16,062 bases of DNA from Pseudomonadota bacterium (lineage in GTDB: Bacteria; Pseudomonadota; Gammaproteobacteria; Xanthomonadales; Xanthomonadaceae). Positions 7,546 to 16,052 of this stretch are shown in pieces (position 1 is the stretch's first letter; every line of letters begins with the position of its first letter). The stretch is from NCBI GenBank assembly GCA_023392975.1, contig JAEWNA010000148.1, forward strand, positions 1 to 16,062. The letters are read 5' to 3'. The translations under genes and the position numbers were made by a program. A model generated the notes under the pieces. That model ran no database searches. It was given only the letters and a program-made list of their open reading frames with translations, and had not been told where the DNA came from.

Positions 7546-7849
7546 TGCCGGAAAGCGCAAACGCGTCATATTCCTACTGTATCTGGGGTACTTCATTTTC
7601 GCGACATCGGCATTCCTCGTGGCCAATGCGGCAGCGAACAGTGGGCCGCGCACGTTCAGCGGATGGGTGTTCGGAATCCTGGCGGTGCTCCTCGTGATTC
7701 TGGCCTTTTTCCTGCTGATGCGAGGCGACACCATCAAGATCGCTGTCGCCGTCGGCGACGCATGGATCAACCGCATCAACGCTTCAGTCGCGCCTCAAGG
7801 AACACGCTCTCCCGATGGAACGCCAGATAGCGGCGCTGACCCTCGCTGA
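7517..7849 (+). CDS. Small two-helix membrane protein, or the second half of a frameshifted gene
   Basis: The frame encodes two clear membrane helices: VIFLLYLGYFIFATSAFLV and VFGILAVLLVILAFFLLM. They are preceded by a basic stretch (KRKR) and followed by a hydrophilic tail. No good start exists: the GTG at 7517 is the nearest in-frame one (110 residues) and lacks a ribosome site. The ATG at 7418 would add a Ser/Arg-rich stretch that looks like shadow frame. The TGATG at 7543-7547 looks like stop-start coupling, but that ATG is in the wrong frame. The 3' end overlaps the convergent HNH gene by 74 bases. The membrane part is probably real protein; how it is started is unresolved. Confidence 0.5.
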   Translation: MTWLHPRHRDAGKRKRVIFLLYLGYFIFATSAFLVANAAANSGPRTFSGWVFGILAVLLVILAFFLLMRGDTIKIAVAVGDAWINRINASVAPQGTRSPDGTPDSGADPR

Positions 7850-8753
7850 AGTGTCCGACGCTGCCGAAGTCGGCGGGATCGAGTCCCATCCGCTTCATCG
7901 AAGGAAGATGTGCGACAGGTGAAACGAGCACATCGCCGTTGTCCTCGAAGCTGAGGAACCCCGTGTCGAACAGATGGTCGGCGTCGGGCGTGAGCAGCAG
8001 ACCGTTCTCGCCGTCGAGTCGCTCCTGATTGTCGGCATCCCGCCATGGTTTGCAGTGGCTGGCGCGCAGGTGCTCGATTCTGTCGACTCCGGTGAGGCGG
8101 CAGCGGGCTTCGATCGCCGCCACGCGCTTCTTGAACAGGCCTTGCCCGCGTCGGGCCTGGATGATCGCCTGGCGCGTGGTCTCGGGCAGCTTGCGGTCCT
8201 CGTTGAGCGTGGCGATCTGGTGTTCTTCCCATGCGACCTGGCCCATGCCGACGATCGCGTCCTCGGCATCGTTCGCATAGGCACCACGGATGAGCACCCG
8301 GGCCTCGTGGCCGATCAGGTCGGCGAGCGCGTGGGCGAAGTCGTCGGGGAGCGTCGTCAGATAGACGCTCTGGAAACCATGGCCGCGCGTGTCGAGGGGC
8401 GCATAGCGCTTCGGCAGCAGCGGTGCGAGTCGGTCCATGCGCTGGCTCGGGCGGAGGCCTGCCACCAGTTCGCGAAAGCGCACATCCACGCGCCAACCGA
8501 CCTGATCCCAGTAGGCACCCGCAGTGCCGAAATCGGCTGGCTTGGGAGCGGTGTAGCCGTGGGACTGGACGATGCCGACCGCCTTGATGGCCGCGTCGGC
8601 GAACGAGAAGACGATGTCGCCGGGCGACACCTCGCGCATGTACTCGTAGAAGGGATTGCGCGCACCGTTCGATTTGCGCTTCGGCGACCACAGGTAACCG
8701 CCCGGCACCTCGTGCCGATACGTCTGGTTCTGGTTGACCCACCAGAAGCGCAC
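7776..8753 (-). CDS. HNH endonuclease with EVE/PUA-like N-terminal domain (putative modification-dependent restriction enzyme)
   Basis: A 325-residue two-domain protein. Residues 1-~150 begin FWWVNQNQTYRHEVPGGYLW and include SPGDIVFSFADAAIKAVGIV (about 43-62), which resembles EVE/PUA-like domains that read modified bases. Residues ~200-285 are an HNH_2-type nuclease: LRASHCKPW (H233), NGLLLTPDADHLFD (N250, H260). EVE-HNH fusions are known among modification-dependent (type IV-like) restriction enzymes, so defence against phage DNA with modified cytosines is a reasonable inference. No methylase is nearby, which fits a solo enzyme. The start is GTG at 8753; GGAG and AGGGA lie upstream, and TAGACT gives a -10 about 35 bases upstream. 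The 3' end overlaps the convergent membrane-protein frame by 74 bases. Confidence 0.85.
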   Translation of the reverse strand: MRFWWVNQNQTYRHEVPGGYLWSPKRKSNGARNPFYEYMREVSPGDIVFSFADAAIKAVGIVQSHGYTAPKPADFGTAGAYWDQVGWRVDVRFRELVAGLRPSQRMDRLAPLLPKRYAPLDTRGHGFQSVYLTTLPDDFAHALADLIGHEARVLIRGAYANDAEDAIVGMGQVAWEEHQIATLNEDRKLPETTRQAIIQARRGQGLFKKRVAAIEARCRLTGVDRIEHLRASHCKPWRDADNQERLDGENGLLLTPDADHLFDTGFLSFEDNGDVLVSPVAHLPSMKRMGLDPADFGSVGHFSEGQRRYLAFHRESVFLEARLKR

Positions 8754-8786
8754 GGTCCCTGTTCTCCGTCCTTGACGGCCGAGGCC

Positions 8787-8792
8787 AGTCTA
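8787..8792 (-). promoter_or_regulatory. Candidate -10 box of the HNH gene
   Basis: On the minus strand GGCTAGACTGG places TAGACT about 33 bases before the GTG start, inside the 91-base gap after the glycosylase gene. No clear -35 is seen. It suggests the nuclease has its own promoter, although read-through from the glycosylase gene is also possible because no terminator separates them. Confidence 0.45.
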
Positions 8793-8844
8793 GCCGTCGC
8801 CTGGTGGGCTCGACCAGGGGTGGCGCTGCTTCACCCGGCCGGCT

Positions 8845-9939
8845 TCACTTCGCAGGCAACAGAAACACCGCCATCCGCGCCAGCTCCGCTTCAAGCCCCG
8901 CCTTGAACGCGGCATCGCGCGGGGCTTTGCCGCCGGCGTAGCCGAAGTCGCTCGCCAGCGCGCCGTCGCGCAGCGACAGGTTGCCCCAGCCGATCACGCG
9001 GTCGTGCCACAGCAGCGGCAGCGCGTAGTAGCCGAGCTTGCGCTTGGGCGCGGGTGTGTAGGCCTCGAAGCGGTAGGTCCAACCCCACAGCAGTTCGAAA
9101 CGGCGACGGTCCCAGACGATCGGGTCGAACGGCGTGAGCAGCCGCACCGTGTCGTCGGGCGCCCAGCGCTTCGACGACGGGGTCTCGTCCGCCGGCCAGT
9201 ACCAGTCGACGCCGTCCACGCGCGCGGTGCCGAGCCGCTGCTTCGCGCGCGCCAGCGCCGACGCGCGCCGCGCCTCCCACTGCGGCACGCCGCCGGCGAG
9301 GAAGCGCACGAGTTGCGCCAGGCTCGCTGCCGGCAGCGGCGCGTACTTGCGCACGATCACGTCGACCAGCGCGTCCATGCGCGCGTCCGCATCGGCACCG
9401 TCGACTTGCGCGGCATCGCCCTCGCGCGGCGCATACACGCGCGTGCCGCCGTCGCGCCGCGCCACGCGCAGCAGGCCGCGATGGTGCATGGCGTCCAGCA
9501 ACTGCGTGCTGGCGTTCGACGACCCGCCGAACCAGTTCGTCACCTTGCCGTGCGCGAAATGCGCATCGACCTCGCGCGGGTGCGCGGTGCCGCGTTCGGC
9601 GATGAACGCCAGCACCGCGCGCGCCTGCTTCCAGCGCGCGGGCGTCCACGCCGTCCGCGCCGTGCGCGGATGCATCAGCGCGCGGTGCGCGCGCGGCAGG
9701 AACCCGTAGTTGACGAAGAAGTCTTCCTCGACCGGCAGCGTCGGATAACGGCGCTCCAGATCGCCGGCCCGGTAGTCCTTCACCCGATGCCGCAGCGTGA
9801 GGTCCTGCGCCCGCGCCGGCGCCCGGATCGGATCCGCCTGCACGAACCCCAGCCGCTCGATCGCCCGCATCAGCGTCGTCGGCCTGAACAGCGTGCGCGC
9901 CACCGCATGGCGGCGCAGATGGTCGAGCGTGAGGGGCAT
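8845..9939 (-). CDS. YcaQ-type winged-helix DNA glycosylase (crosslink repair family)
   Basis: A 364-residue member of the YcaQ/AlkZ family (HTH_42), monofunctional DNA glycosylases that remove bulky alkylated bases and open interstrand crosslinks. FVQADPI near residues 32-38 supplies the Q-x-D catalytic motif (Q34, D36) of the YcaQ-like branch, rather than the QxQ of the AlkZ branch. Other family marks are the N-terminal LDHLRRHAVARTLF, EEDFFVNYGFLPRAHRALMHP, the VTNWFGGSSNAST wing, and the C-terminal TPFDPIVWDRRRFELLWGW and YYALPLLWHDRVIGW. Length is normal for the family. The ATG at 9939 starts the domain at its usual point, but no Shine-Dalgarno is visible (CCTCCGCC precedes it). The HNH gene follows 91 bases downstream. 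It is probably not the housekeeping alkylation repair enzyme but an accessory one. Confidence 0.92.
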   Translation of the reverse strand: MPLTLDHLRRHAVARTLFRPTTLMRAIERLGFVQADPIRAPARAQDLTLRHRVKDYRAGDLERRYPTLPVEEDFFVNYGFLPRAHRALMHPRTARTAWTPARWKQARAVLAFIAERGTAHPREVDAHFAHGKVTNWFGGSSNASTQLLDAMHHRGLLRVARRDGGTRVYAPREGDAAQVDGADADARMDALVDVIVRKYAPLPAASLAQLVRFLAGGVPQWEARRASALARAKQRLGTARVDGVDWYWPADETPSSKRWAPDDTVRLLTPFDPIVWDRRRFELLWGWTYRFEAYTPAPKRKLGYYALPLLWHDRVIGWGNLSLRDGALASDFGYAGGKAPRDAAFKAGLEAELARMAVFLLPAK

Positions 9940-9985
9940 GGCGGAGGTTGGCAGGCGAAGTGGGCGTGCCTCATCTTGACGGGCC

Positions 9986-10406
9986 GATGTCGCTTCGGAA
10001 ACCCCGCCCGCGCCGCGCGGACGCCAACCGAGCCGCTTTCCTCGCCCCTCGTTGCCGATGCCGGTGTGTGTTGCCGCTCCAACTGCCATGCATGCCCCAT
10101 TTCGGGGCAGCGCCGGCCCCGGACGGCTGCGTGTGCGGGTCGAAGGGGCGAGCGTGCCGCTTTTTTCGCCATCGCTGCCGCCCGGAGGGGCAGCGATGGC
10201 CCTCCGACCGGCATGCCGATGCTCCTTCGAGGGCCATGCATGCCGCTTCGACGGCCTCGTGTGTCCCTTTTGGGTGCAACGCCGACGATCTCAGGGCCAG
10301 GTGTCGCTTCGAGGGGCATCGATGCCGGTTGTCCGGCCTCGTGACGCCTGTACCGACATGGCGTCGCTCGCCGGCCGGCACGCATGTTCCTCCGGTGCTC
10401 CGGCGC
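9986..10406. repeat. Degenerate tandem array, period about 21 bases
   Basis: Between two minus-strand genes lies a run of imperfect units. The best part, 10088-10338, splits into twelve consecutive units of 21, 19, 22, 21, 21, 21, 23, 21, 21, 21, 19 and 21 bases. The common core is close to TGCCGCTTCGAGGGGC, and most units start with AT, AG or TC and end in GGC or GCC. Several junctions are palindromic: CATGCATG at 10087-10094 and 10235-10242, CGGCATGCCG at 10209-10218, GGCATCGATGCC at 10315-10326. Looser units extend to about 9986 on the left and 10406 on the right. Frames across it stay open on both strands because 21 is a multiple of three, but none has a ribosome site or a plausible product. 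It is not a CRISPR: the repeats are contiguous and variable, with no conserved repeat and unique spacer. Confidence 0.8.
10168..10200. repeat. 12-base-pair inverted repeat inside the array
   Basis: GCCATCGCTGCC (10168-10179) and GGCAGCGATGGC (10189-10200) are perfect inverted copies around a 9-base loop. They span the junction of two neighbouring array units. A six-T run lies on the 5' side on the plus strand (10161-10166), the wrong side for an intrinsic terminator in either direction. It may form a hairpin or cruciform. Confidence 0.75.
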
Positions 10407-10421
10407 ACCACCATGCGCAGC

Positions 10422-11168
10422 TTACGGGTCTTGCGTATCGGCCTGGATGTAGACGTTGGGCATGTCGGTGATGGGCTTGAGCTCGGATTCAAGTTTCACG
10501 ACATCGCCATCCGACGTCACTTCGATGAATCCGTGGTAGTTCAGGAGCGTTTCCCAGTACCGTGTCTCCGTCTCGTAGTGGTCCACTCGTGCGGCGACAC
10601 CATAGCCATCAACGACGTCGGAGGAGCCTGTCATCACCGGCTGCTCGAAATAGCATTTGATGCTGGCGTCTGCGGTCAACCAGTACCGCCCCGGGCGCAG
10701 GCGATGAAACTCGAAGCGGCCATACTCGTCGGTCTTCGCGGCAAGGGAGTACTGGGGCAGGCGGGGGTCGTAGGCCAGGATCTTCGGTGTGGATTTTGGC
10801 GAATAAAGCCGCTTGTAACGATGTGCTTCAAGCAACTGGATGTAGTCGGTCAGGTGTGGCGTGACCGGAAACAGCGAGATCGCGATGCCCTGGTCGGCCG
10901 GCTTCGGCTTGAGCAGGAACCCCCGGCCGCACTGTGCGCCGATCTTGTGGAACAGGATGCCGCGCACACTGCTGTTGCCGGGCGCCATCGCCGCGTCGGC
11001 GAGGGTCGGGTCGAACGGAGTGGTCGGGCGGAAGACCATGGGTTGTGCACGCGCTGCCTGCGAGTCGGCTTTGTCCAGCAGGCTGCTTGCCATTGCCGGT
11101 GCTGTGAGCGACAGGCACAGAAGACTCCATGCGAGTGGAGCGGCGAGGCGTGTCCGGGTTTTCGGCAT
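10422..11168 (-). CDS. Secreted protein of unknown function with prealbumin-like segment
   Basis: A 248-residue protein with a signal peptide (MPKTRTRLAAPLAWSLLCLS, cleavage likely after AMA at residue 27). Residues about 144-168 (KTDEYGRFEFHRLRPGRYWL) resemble the core of carboxypeptidase-regulatory or prealbumin-like beta-sandwich domains, which are found in surface and periplasmic proteins. Two cysteines (80 and 172) could form a disulphide. I recognise no enzyme motif. The ATG at 11168 is preferred over 11207 because it begins the signal peptide; GAGA lies upstream as a weak ribosome site. Downstream is the tandem array with no clear terminator. Upstream lie 181 bases with no gene, then the aceE remnant. 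Confidence 0.78.
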   Translation of the reverse strand: MPKTRTRLAAPLAWSLLCLSLTAPAMASSLLDKADSQAARAQPMVFRPTTPFDPTLADAAMAPGNSSVRGILFHKIGAQCGRGFLLKPKPADQGIAISLFPVTPHLTDYIQLLEAHRYKRLYSPKSTPKILAYDPRLPQYSLAAKTDEYGRFEFHRLRPGRYWLTADASIKCYFEQPVMTGSSDVVDGYGVAARVDHYETETRYWETLLNYHGFIEVTSDGDVVKLESELKPITDMPNVYIQADTQDP

Positions 11169-11349
11169 GGCATGTCTCGATGGTTGGAACGGTGGGCGAC
11201 AGGCCATATGGCAGCCGATGTCGCATGGTATGACTCGCGGCAGGGAGGCATGCGCCTTCCGCGTTGAGGGGCTTGTCCCGGAAGGTCTTTCTTCTCGCGT
11301 GCCTGCGCAGGGATGGTCGGCATGGCTGACCCTATCGGCGGGGCCTCCA

Positions 11350-11457
11350 TCAAGCGTCGACCGGATTCCCCGACTCCACGTCGATCCTGTACAGCTCGAT
11401 CGCGCGGACGACGTCCTTGCCGGTCATCTTGCCTTCCTTCCCTCTGAACGTCGATCG
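11350..11457 (-). pseudogene. Displaced 3' fragment of aceE
   Basis: The sequence matches the 3' end of the intact aceE in the same orientation. It reads KEGKMTGKDVVRAIELYRID... and ends GNPVDA before a stop at 11350, against KEGKMTGKDVARAIKLYKID... ending GNPVGL in the real gene. About 88% of bases agree over the first 90, with one long identical run in the part encoding GKMTGKDV. Similarity fades near 11440-11457, seven bases before the stop of the effector gene. It has no start codon, ribosome site or rest of the gene, so it is a remnant. Unlike intact aceE it is not followed by an obvious terminator. It forms a direct repeat with 13136-13240 that brackets the effector-immunity pair. Confidence 0.9.
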
Positions 11458-11462
11458 TTCCC

Positions 11463-12491
11463 TCACCCCGCCCGCGCCCCGATACTCCTCACCCCCGCCT
11501 CCTGCGTCTGCTCCGGCGCCGCCATGGCCTGCGCCTGCTTCTGCTGCATCGTGTCGTTGACCTGCTGCGAGGCAGCCGTCAGGGAGGTGGCGTTGTCCTG
11601 TGCGGCGGGCAGGAAGGCGAGTTTCGCGGCGGGGTCGCCGAGTGCGCCCTGGCCGGCCACCAGGCCGTCGCGCTGGGTGTTGAAGACGACGAAGTCGATG
11701 CGGTCCAGTGCTTCGTTCCGGCCGCCCTGCGGGCGCTGGGCGCCGGCGAGGCTGGCGTTGGCGAGGTTCGCGGCGGACTGCTCCAGCCGGTCGCCGCTGA
11801 AGGTGCCGGGCGGGATGTTGGGCGAGCGTTCGATCGCGTCGATCGCCTGCTGGTAGCGCGCGTGGCCCGGGTGGTCCGGGTTGCGGATGTCGTGCGTGGT
11901 GTCGGCAGGCGGGGCTGCCTTCGGGGTGTCCGGCGCGGCGTCCGAGGTGCTGAACGTGCGGCTGGAATTGCCGATGCCCGGGACTTCCGGCTTGATGTGC
12001 TCGTCCAACTGGCGGCCCGAGGCGGGCGCCCAATGTCCGGTGATGCCGTCCTGCTTGGGCTCCGGCAGGCCGACGTCGCGCAGGACGCTGTCGGCCAGCG
12101 TGTTGGAGTTCTGCACTTGCGGGTCGTAGGGGTAGCGGTCGTCCTTGGTCTTCGCGTTATCGATCATCTTCTGCCACGTCTGCGACAGGTCGTCGCCGGT
12201 GGCGATCGGCTCGCGGTACTGGCGCTGGCCAGTGGCGTTGGCGTTCTCCGGGTGATCCGGATTGGTGGCGTCGTAGGGCAGGTTGGTTTCGACGTGCATC
12301 CGGCCGTAGGGCAGGCCCGGGGCCTGTTCGCCGGTCCAGCCGCTGATGGTGTGCTGGTTGCCCTCGCGATCAGTGTAGAGCAGGAACTTGTGGTGATAGT
12401 CCTGCCCCATGACCGACCCGATGTTGCGATAGCCGACCTCGATGGTTTCCTGCTGCGGCGTGTTCGCCTTGTCGCTGCCTTGCTCGTCCAT
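11463..12491 (-). CDS. Putative type IV secretion effector (X-Tfe) with C-terminal XVIPCD
   Basis: A 342-residue protein without a signal peptide. Residues about 203-342 match the XVIPCD layout that delivers effectors to VirD4 of the bacteria-killing Xanthomonadales T4SS: NPDHPGHARYQQAIDAIE (204-221), EALDRIDFVVFN (260-271), GLVAGQGALGDPA (276-288), then a Gln-rich tail. The N-terminal part (about 15-165) would be the toxic domain. It contains YHHKFLLYTDREG (32-44), ISGWTG (49-54), PYGRMHVE and YDPQVQNSNTLADSVL (122-137). I do not recognise its family. The spacing of a His in an early strand and a polar motif late recalls permuted papain-like hydrolases, but no catalytic cysteine is present. 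The ribosome site GGGAG overlaps the stop of the lipoprotein gene ten bases upstream (TAGGGAG), which points to coupled translation. Effector role: strong inference; target unknown. Confidence 0.85.
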   Translation of the reverse strand: MDEQGSDKANTPQQETIEVGYRNIGSVMGQDYHHKFLLYTDREGNQHTISGWTGEQAPGLPYGRMHVETNLPYDATNPDHPENANATGQRQYREPIATGDDLSQTWQKMIDNAKTKDDRYPYDPQVQNSNTLADSVLRDVGLPEPKQDGITGHWAPASGRQLDEHIKPEVPGIGNSSRTFSTSDAAPDTPKAAPPADTTHDIRNPDHPGHARYQQAIDAIERSPNIPPGTFSGDRLEQSAANLANASLAGAQRPQGGRNEALDRIDFVVFNTQRDGLVAGQGALGDPAAKLAFLPAAQDNATSLTAASQQVNDTMQQKQAQAMAAPEQTQEAGVRSIGARAG

Positions 12492-12501
12492 GGCAGGCTC
12501 C

Positions 12502-12936
12502 CTACTGGTTCTTGAGGTGGAGCGCTTTCACTTCGGCCAACTTGCCGGTGTGGTCGAACGAGAAGGTCATCACGACCGAGCGCGCGTCCGGGTCGAGCAT
12601 GGCCCGGCCCTTGTCGTCGCGAAGCACCAGCCTGGTCGGCGTGTCCTCGATGACCCGGGTCGTCGGCGACGACGCGAAGGTGGCGGCGACCGCGCCTTTG
12701 TCCGTTCCCAGCGGGATGTGCTGCAGCACGATGCCGCTGACGTCGAGCTGCTCGAAACGCACGGGTTTCCGGGAGGCGTAGATCTCTTCCAGCATGGGAC
12801 GAACTCCTTGATCCATCGTTCGGTTCTGCGCGGGCGCTTCGCGCTGCGGCGCGGTGCCTGCGCACGAGGGCAGGGACAGGCCGGCGATGGCGGCCATCAG
12901 GCACAGCGCCCTGCCGGAATGGTGTCTTCGTGACAT
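12502..12936 (-). CDS. Lipoprotein, putative cognate immunity protein (X-Tfi)
   Basis: A 144-residue protein with an N-terminal lipoprotein signal: charged MSRRHH, a hydrophobic stretch and LPSC, with C25 the likely lipidated residue. The proline in the lipobox is unusual. The mature part (about 115 residues) is mixed alpha/beta and of no family I recognise. It lies directly upstream of the XVIPCD protein with a ten-base gap. This is the usual arrangement for X-Tfe/X-Tfi pairs, where a periplasmic lipoprotein protects the producer and its kin from the delivered toxin. The start at 12936 is supported by GGGAG six bases upstream. The immunity role is inferred from position and lipoprotein nature, not from homology. 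Confidence 0.78.
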   Translation of the reverse strand: MSRRHHSGRALCLMAAIAGLSLPSCAGTAPQREAPAQNRTMDQGVRPMLEEIYASRKPVRFEQLDVSGIVLQHIPLGTDKGAVAATFASSPTTRVIEDTPTRLVLRDDKGRAMLDPDARSVVMTFSFDHTGKLAEVKALHLKNQ

Positions 12937-13068
12937 CGCGATCTCCCGTCACATCCAGGCGAATTGGTCATCGGCATCGGCGCCATGGCGGCGACCGGAT
13001 ATTCGGGACAATAACGCGTCGACCCGGGCCATGGAAAGGCGCCGGACGCTTCCCGCGCTGCAAGCCGA

Positions 13069-13099
13069 CAAAAAGGAAGGCGGCCATTCGGCCGCCTTC
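13069..13099 (-). terminator. Intrinsic terminator of aceE
   Basis: Reading the minus strand, GAAGGCGGCC-GAAT-GGCCGCCTTC forms a perfect 10-base-pair stem with a four-base loop, followed at once by CTTTTTG. It lies 37 bases beyond the aceE stop codon. It should separate aceE transcription from the lipoprotein-effector pair that follows on the same strand. Confidence 0.93.
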
Positions 13100-13135
13100 T
13101 CCGTAGTGAAAATCGATTCGCGAGAATCGACCCCA

Positions 13136-15826
<2,691 letters not shown>

Positions 15827-15838
15827 GGGGGCTCCGCG

Positions 15839-15855
15839 GGCGGCCCGGGGCCGCC
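15839..15855 (-). promoter_or_regulatory. Hairpin in the aceE leader
   Basis: GGCGGCCC and GGGCCGCC are perfect inverted arms around a single G, ending 12 bases before the aceE start codon and directly beside the GGAG ribosome site. In the transcript this would be a very stable stem (with slight fraying to make a loop) that could affect translation or RNA stability. The function is not known. Confidence 0.45.
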
Positions 15856-15883
15856 GAAAGGGGGATCGTCGATTAGAGCCCGA

Positions 15884-15925
15884 ATTCTAGCAGCGCCCCC
15901 CGGCCACGCCCCGTACGGGGGCGTG
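15884..15925 (-). promoter_or_regulatory. aceE promoter with overlapping inverted repeat
   Basis: On the minus strand TGCTAGAAT supplies an extended -10 (TAGAAT at 15889-15884) with no good -35. The predicted start of transcription is near 15877, giving a leader of about 50 bases. Just upstream, where RNA polymerase would contact the -35 region, CACGCCCC (15905-15912) and GGGGCGTG (15918-15925) form an 8-base inverted repeat around GTACG. This is a possible operator for a pyruvate or carbon regulator, but the site matches no regulator I know. Confidence 0.5.
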
Positions 15926-16026
15926 CGGTGCGGGCGAGAGCGGTTGGGAATTCGATTGCAGGGGGTGGGATGGTGGGCGAAACAGTGCGGGCTGGTGTGA
16001 GGCTTTGGCAGATAGGCAGGCGCTCT

Positions 16027-16052
16027 GTCGCGACTTCCGTCGCTCCCACAAG
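16027..16052. repeat. REP-like repeat unit
   Basis: A 26-base stretch holds the perfect small hairpin GCGAC-TTCC-GTCGC (16030-16043) followed by TCCCACAAG. On the other strand it reads TGTGGGAGCGAC...GTCGCGAC, a form I associate with dispersed extragenic palindromic elements in Xanthomonadaceae and Pseudomonas genomes. Only one copy is in this window, so repetition in the genome rests on recalled knowledge rather than on the sequence here. Confidence 0.6.

Noticed and set aside
7545..7600. ATG in TGATG (7543-7547) as the start of the second membrane-protein gene
   Set aside because: It is not in the frame that encodes the two membrane helices.
9986..10406. CRISPR array
   Set aside because: Units are contiguous and all variable; there are no identical repeats separated by unique spacers and no cas genes nearby.
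9948..11267. Plus-strand frame of 439 residues across the array and the secreted-protein gene
   Set aside because: The left part is array heptads and the right part is antisense to a gene with a signal peptide. It has no ribosome site.
11315..11331. Stem GGTCGGC-ATG-GCTGACC as terminator after the aceE remnant
   Set aside because: Short stem with one G-U pair and no T-run on either strand.
11350..12033. 227-residue minus-strand frame ending in the aceE tail, as a fusion gene
   Set aside because: Upstream of the aceE-like tail it lies in the wrong frame inside the effector gene and is Arg/Pro-rich shadow. The tail is better explained as a remnant.
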